Source: JANQPA01 sp964548175 (GTDB lineage Bacteria; Bacteroidota; Bacteroidia; Chitinophagales; Saprospiraceae). From it: 64,000 nucleotides of DNA. The notes under the pieces were generated by a model. It was not told where the DNA came from. It saw only the letters and a list, made by a program, of their open reading frames with translations, and made no database searches. Positions 60,250 to 64,000 of the stretch are shown here, in pieces. Where the stretch lies: positions 34,259-98,258 of the forward strand of contig CAZJQS010000014.1 in assembly GCA_964548175.1 (NCBI GenBank). The letters run 5' to 3'. Each line of letters begins with the position of its first letter. Within the stretch, counting starts at the first letter, position 1. The position numbers and the translations under genes are program-made.

Positions 60250-60257
60250 TATTTTTG
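60250..60257 (+). promoter_or_regulatory. Possible -7 box for the FNR-like gene
   Basis: TATTTTTG fits TAnnTTTG and lies 25 nt before the ATG, but no good -33 element is seen at 19-20 bp. Confidence 0.35.
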
Positions 60258-60282
60258 CAACTTCACTCAAAGGTGACTTTCC

Positions 60283-61287
60283 ATGATAAAAACGGATATT
60301 TTGATTGTAGGGGCTGGTCCCGTAGGCCTTTTTACAGTTTTTGAAGCGGGATTGTTAAAGATGCGTTGCCATTTGGTGGATTCCTTGCCAATGCCGGGAG
60401 GGCAGTTGGCCGAGATCTATCCGAAGAAGCCTATTTACGATATTCCCGGATACCCCTCCATTCTGGCGGGAGAATTGGTGGATCGGCTAATGGAGCAGAT
60501 CGCTCCTTTCAAGCCCGGCTTTACCCTTGGAGAGCGAGCGGAAACCATCGAGCGGTTGGAGGATAATTCTTTTAAGCTGACGACCAGCAAAGGTACGGAG
60601 ATCAACGCGCCTGTCATCGCCATTGCGGGAGGTTTGGGATGTTTTGAACCCCGTAAACCACCTTTGGAGAATCTGGATAAGTTTGAAGATAAGGGAGTAG
60701 ATTACATCATTCGCGACCCGGAAAAATATAGAAATAAAAGAGTGGTAGTTGCCGGCGGTGGAGATTCCGCTCTCGACTGGACCATCTACCTGGCGGACGT
60801 GGCAAGTGAAGTTACGCTCATTCACCGCCGCAAAGGGTTTAGGGGCGCACCCGACTCTGTAGAAAAAGTAATGGAACTGGCCGGCGCCGGTAAAATATCG
60901 CTGTTAACAGACGCCCAGGCCGTAGGGCTGAACGGTAACGGCAAGCTGACGGATGTGGTCATTAAGCAAAAAGATCAGGGGGAGATCGTTAAATCCACGG
61001 ATCACTTTATTCCGTTGTTCGGCTTATCTCCCAAGCTCGGGCCAATAGCTGACTGGGGGCTGACCATCGATAAAAATGCGATCGTAGTGGACACCTTTGA
61101 TTACAGCACCAATGTGCCTGGTATCTATGCGATAGGAGACATCAATACTTATCCGGGTAAATTAAAACTGATCCTCTGCGGATTTCATGAAGCTACTCTG
61201 ATGTGCCAGTCTGCTTTCAAATACATCAACCCTGATGAAAAGTTGAGCTTTAAATATACTACCGTTAACGGTGTGCAAGGATTTTAA
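60283..61287 (+). CDS. Ferredoxin/flavodoxin--NADP reductase, type 2 (thioredoxin-reductase-like)
   Basis: A 334-residue FAD- and NAD(P)-binding protein. The FAD motif is VGAGPVGLF at the N-terminus, with DSLPMPGGQLAEIYP; the nucleotide-binding VVAGGGDSALDW is in the middle, and GIYAIGDIN near the end. The CxxC pair of thioredoxin reductase is absent, which marks the YumC-type ferredoxin-NADP reductase. It moves electrons between NADPH and ferredoxin or flavodoxin. It is a single gene, convergent with pgk, with a long palindrome between them. Confidence 0.92.
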   Translation: MIKTDILIVGAGPVGLFTVFEAGLLKMRCHLVDSLPMPGGQLAEIYPKKPIYDIPGYPSILAGELVDRLMEQIAPFKPGFTLGERAETIERLEDNSFKLTTSKGTEINAPVIAIAGGLGCFEPRKPPLENLDKFEDKGVDYIIRDPEKYRNKRVVVAGGGDSALDWTIYLADVASEVTLIHRRKGFRGAPDSVEKVMELAGAGKISLLTDAQAVGLNGNGKLTDVVIKQKDQGEIVKSTDHFIPLFGLSPKLGPIADWGLTIDKNAIVVDTFDYSTNVPGIYAIGDINTYPGKLKLILCGFHEATLMCQSAFKYINPDEKLSFKYTTVNGVQGF

Positions 61288-61292
61288 ATTAA

Positions 61293-61406
61293 AACAGGAG
61301 TCATCCCTGATTTTGACAGGCCTAAGTCATTAATCGTCTCTTTTTTATTAAAAAATGAAAATCAAACGATTAAGTTGACCTTCGAAACTTCGGGATGTCT
61401 CCTGTT
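61293..61406. repeat. Palindromic element family P2, copy B, between convergent genes
   Basis: The outer arms AACAGGAGTCATCCC (from 61293) and GGGATGTCTCCTGTT (to 61406) pair with one mismatch, and TAATCGT faces ACGATTA inside. Six T follow on the plus strand. The ends match those of the element at 44963-45123 (AGGAGTC-TCCCTGATTTTG at the left, TTAA, then GACCTTC and GGGA-GTCTC at the right). Confidence 0.75.
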
Positions 61407-61408
61407 TT

Positions 61409-62608
61409 TTATTTGATAGCGGCAATTCCCGGCAATTCTTTTCCTTCTAAAAACTCCAGCATGGCTCCACCGCCAGTGGAAACATAGCTCACTTCATCCG
61501 CCAATCCCATTTGATTGACTGCAGCAACGGAATCGCCTCCGCCAACGAGGGAAAAGGCGCCCTTAGCGGTAGCGCCGGCTACAGCCTCGGCGATGGCTTT
61601 GGTGCCTCCGGCAAAATTTTCCATTTCAAAGACGCCCATCGGACCGTTCCAGAGAATGGTTTTGGAAGCCAGTATGGTTTCCGCAAAAGAGATCCGGGCT
61701 TTTTCGCCTATATCCAGCCCCATCCATCCCTCGTTGATGGCATCGCTTTGGACCGTTTTGAAATTAGCTTCGTTAGAAAACTGGTCGGCAGCGATGGAAT
61801 CTTCAGGAAGCAACAGGTTAACCCCTTTTTCTTCGGCTTTTTTAAGTAGATTTCTGGCCAGATCGATACGGTTCTCTTCCACCAGTGAATTACCGGTTTG
61901 GCCGCCTTGGGCCCTGATGAAGGTATAGGCCATTCCACCTCCGATGATCAGGTTGTTAACGAAATCGATGAGTTTTTCCAATAACAGGATTTTATCGGAC
62001 ACCTTTGCCCCCCCGATGATGGCCGTCAGCGGACGTTCTGGCTGGTGCAGCACTTTATTGGCGTTCCTGATCTCTTTTTCCATCAGGTAACCGAATCCTT
62101 TGGCGCCAGGTTCAAAGAACTGGGCTACCGTTGTGGTGGACACATGGGCGCGGTGAGCAGAGCCGAAGGCATCGTTAAGATAAATATCGCCTAATTCAGC
62201 CAATGCTTTAGCCAATTGCTCGTCGGCCTTCTTTTCACCAGGGTTAAAACGAGTATTTTCAAGAAGCAAGACTTCTCCGGGCGCCAGTTCATCGACCATT
62301 CGGCTTGCTTTTTCACCAACGGTTTCTTCACAGAACTTCACTTCCTGGCCCAGTAAACCGGAAAGGCGGCTGACTACATGTTTCAGAGTGAACTTTTCTA
62401 CATCAATAGAGCCGTCGTCCTTCAGTTTTTTCATTGGCCGTCCCAGGTGAGACATCAGGATCGTTGCTCCGCCGTCTTCCATTACTTTTTTGATGGTGGG
62501 CAATGCGCCTCGGATGCGCGTATCGTCAGTTACCTCATATTGGCTATTAAGAGGCACATTGAAGTCCACTCTAATGAGTACTTTTTTTCCTTTAAAATCG
62601 AAATTCAT
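61409..62608 (-). CDS. pgk: Phosphoglycerate kinase
   Basis: A 399-residue glycolytic kinase that makes ATP from 1,3-bisphosphoglycerate. Motifs: KVLIRVDFNVPL, SHLGRP, LLLENTRFNPGE, NDAFGSAHRAHVS, GGAKVSDKI, WNGPMGVFE and the nucleotide-binding GGGDSVAAV, then STGGGAMLEFLEG. The start at 62608 (MNFDFKGK) is normal for the family; the frame continues upstream without conservation. It lies just downstream of gap on the same strand, with a terminator between, so the two may have separate transcripts. Confidence 0.96.
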   Translation of the reverse strand: MNFDFKGKKVLIRVDFNVPLNSQYEVTDDTRIRGALPTIKKVMEDGGATILMSHLGRPMKKLKDDGSIDVEKFTLKHVVSRLSGLLGQEVKFCEETVGEKASRMVDELAPGEVLLLENTRFNPGEKKADEQLAKALAELGDIYLNDAFGSAHRAHVSTTTVAQFFEPGAKGFGYLMEKEIRNANKVLHQPERPLTAIIGGAKVSDKILLLEKLIDFVNNLIIGGGMAYTFIRAQGGQTGNSLVEENRIDLARNLLKKAEEKGVNLLLPEDSIAADQFSNEANFKTVQSDAINEGWMGLDIGEKARISFAETILASKTILWNGPMGVFEMENFAGGTKAIAEAVAGATAKGAFSLVGGGDSVAAVNQMGLADEVSYVSTGGGAMLEFLEGKELPGIAAIK

Positions 62609-62641
62609 AGGAGATGGGTTTGTGAGGGTTATCTTTGTTAA

Positions 62642-62680
62642 AAAACAATTTGCCACCGAACGAAAGCGGCAAATTGTTTT
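62642..62680 (-). terminator. Terminator between gap and pgk
   Basis: AAAACAATTTGCC at 62642-62654 pairs with GGCAAATTGTTTT at 62668-62680; on the minus strand it runs into TTTTTT. It lies 20 nt after the gap stop and may limit read-through into pgk. Confidence 0.75.
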
Positions 62681-62699
62681 GAATAAATGATTACAGCAC

Positions 62700-63698
62700 T
62701 TACTTGTTCAGGATAAGCATGGCCAGGTCCGCCATACGGGCAGAATAGCCGGCTTCGTTATCATACCAGCTGACCACTTTAGCCATTTTTCCGTTTACGG
62801 AGGTCATCAGCGAGTCGAAAATAGAGGAATGTGTGTTACGGACGATATCGCTGGAAACTAATGGATCGGTAGAGTACTCAAGGATGCCTTTCAGCCTGCC
62901 TTCAGCTTCTTTTTTGAAAACGGCATTGATCTCTTCAGCAGTTGTTTCTTTTTCAAGCAACACATTCAGCTCGATCATAGAACCGGTGATAACGGGTACG
63001 CGCACAGCGATGGCATCGATCTTTCCTGCCAGCGCCGGGATCACTTTACCGGTGGCGGAAGCTGCCCCTGTTTCAGTGGGGACGATATTGAAAGCGGCTG
63101 CCCGGGCGCGGCGCAGATCTTTATGCGGCGCATCCTGGATATTCTGGTCGGCTGTGTAAGCATGGGTGGTAGTCATGGAGCCGCCGATGATGCCGAAATT
63201 GTCATGCATGATCTTGGCTACCGGCGCCAGACAGTTGGTCGTACAAGACGCATTAGAGAAAACGTTATGCCGGCGATCCAGTTCGTCATCATTAACGCCG
63301 AGTACAATGGTTTGAACGTCACCGCCTTTGGCCGGTGCTGAAATGACAACGTCCTTGGCGCCTGCCTTAAGGTGCATGCCCGCCTTTTCCTTAGTCCGGA
63401 AAATCCCGGTGCATTCCAATACCAGGTCAATACCCATATCTTTCCATGGAAGAGCTTCAGGGTTTCTTTCCGCTGAAGCATGGATTGCTTTGCCGTTGAT
63501 GATCAGTTTGTCCTCAGTGGCTTCTACAGTTCCTTCAAATGGGCCTTGGGCAGAGTCGTATTTCAACAGATGGGCCAGCGTAGCATTGTCGGTGAGATCA
63601 TTGATCGCCACGACTTCTACGCCCTCTTTTTGGAGAAGATAGCGAAAAGTTAGTCTTCCGATACGGCCAAAACCGTTAATTGCAATTTTCTTTGACAT
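62700..63698 (-). CDS. gap: Glyceraldehyde-3-phosphate dehydrogenase, type I
   Basis: A 332-residue NAD-dependent enzyme of glycolysis. INGFGRIGR at the N-terminus binds NAD; the nucleophile is Cys152 in SNASCTTNCLAP, with the partner His in TTTHAYTADQ. The substrate-binding stretch DLRRARAAAFNIVPTETGAA and WYDNEAGYSARMADL near the end are intact. The protein is cytoplasmic and of normal length. It is the upstream partner of pgk. Confidence 0.97.
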   Translation of the reverse strand: MSKKIAINGFGRIGRLTFRYLLQKEGVEVVAINDLTDNATLAHLLKYDSAQGPFEGTVEATEDKLIINGKAIHASAERNPEALPWKDMGIDLVLECTGIFRTKEKAGMHLKAGAKDVVISAPAKGGDVQTIVLGVNDDELDRRHNVFSNASCTTNCLAPVAKIMHDNFGIIGGSMTTTHAYTADQNIQDAPHKDLRRARAAAFNIVPTETGAASATGKVIPALAGKIDAIAVRVPVITGSMIELNVLLEKETTAEEINAVFKKEAEGRLKGILEYSTDPLVSSDIVRNTHSSIFDSLMTSVNGKMAKVVSWYDNEAGYSARMADLAMLILNK

Positions 63699-63900
63699 GA
63701 GTATTATCCGTTTTTTGATTAAATGAAAAACTTAGTGTAAAAATAACAATAATTGTATTTATGGAACAATTTCGGGAGAATTGTTGTTGCCTACAATGAT
63801 TTTAGTTATCAGATCGTCAAAATAATTTCATTTTATCTAAAACCCCTTCCAAAGCGAAGAAAAATTCTTTTCCTGGGTTTTTCTTTTTCGAATAATCACC

Positions 63901-63908
63901 TATATTTG
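63901..63908 (+). promoter_or_regulatory. -7 box of the tRNA-Glu gene
   Basis: TATATTTG is a perfect Bacteroidota -7 box, 37 nt before the tRNA. The -33 region is T-rich (GGTTTTTCTTTTTC) without an exact TTTG. Confidence 0.5.
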
Positions 63909-63945
63909 CAACGCTTTTGAAGAAAAGTAATATGTAGAACAACAC

Positions 63946-64000
63946 GGCCCGTTCGTCTAGGGGTTAGGACGCAGGATTTTCATTCCTGAAACACGGGTTC
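63946..64000 (+). tRNA. tRNA-Glu (anticodon UUC), 3' end outside window
   Basis: GGCCCGT acceptor 5' strand, TCGTCTAG of a Glu-type D arm with GGGGTTAGGAC, anticodon stem CAGGA/TCCTG with loop TTTTCAT giving anticodon TTC, then the variable region and the start of the T arm (CGGGTTC). The window ends before the acceptor closes. Confidence 0.9.

Overview
The window is a piece of a chromosome from a Bacteroidota bacterium, most probably of the Saprospiraceae or a close relative. This rests on three giant cell-surface proteins ending in type IX secretion (T9SS) sorting domains, SprB, GEVEDY and SdrD-B-like repeats, Bacteroidota -33/-7 promoters (TTTG ... TAnnTTTG) instead of sigma70 boxes, starts in A-rich context with few Shine-Dalgarno sites, MbnP-family lipoproteins, and a BlaR1 with a TonB-plug/carboxypeptidase-regulatory tail. 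No plasmid, phage, IS transposase or CRISPR array was seen. The genus assignment is inference.

Layout. 1-2165: the 3' end of a T9SS type B adhesin. 2166-3305: terminators, a small repeat cluster and a long leader. 3306-6415: two consecutive TPR-like helical proteins of unknown role. 6416-8202: a small-gene and RNA region with a 147-aa orphan, a 15-codon micro-ORF, a predicted pseudoknotted RNA and a possible 56-aa ORF. 8203-28297: one giant multidomain surface protein of about 6.7 thousand residues, split only by a 100-N assembly gap. 28455-28528: tRNA-Gln. 28828-31219: a blaI-blaR1 operon with its operators and promoter. 31262-35316: a fatty-acid oxidation pair (thiolase and a fused hydroxyacyl-CoA dehydrogenase/enoyl-CoA hydratase) with a four-helix-bundle cassette between them. 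35634-38244: exbB-exbD-exbD-tonB energy transduction, followed by folC. 39849-46736: housekeeping and membrane genes in alternating orientation (thioredoxin-like, FKBP, trmD, TerC, glycosyltransferase). 46884-49259: DoxX, ApbE and a DEDDh exonuclease. 49237-53298: two MbnP-like lipoproteins and two MauG/MbnH-like dihaem peroxidases, a likely copper-handling operon. 53299-54179: a leader with three repeated motif-plus-hairpin units. 54180-60023: a 1947-aa SprB-repeat T9SS protein. 60283-63698: a ferredoxin-NADP-reductase-like flavoprotein, then pgk and gap on the minus strand. 63946-64000: the start of tRNA-Glu.

How the parts fit together. The surface proteins need T9SS and, for outer-membrane traffic generally, TonB/ExbB/ExbD energy; the latter is encoded here, while T9SS core genes are not in the window. 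The MbnP/MbnH group is a self-contained periplasmic or surface redox-metal module. The remaining genes are core metabolism.

The most unusual signals are non-coding. Two families of long imperfect palindromes occupy four of the six gaps between convergent genes. A repeated leader motif precedes the SprB-repeat gene, and a compact RNA fold with a possible loop-to-tail pseudoknot lies upstream of the giant gene.
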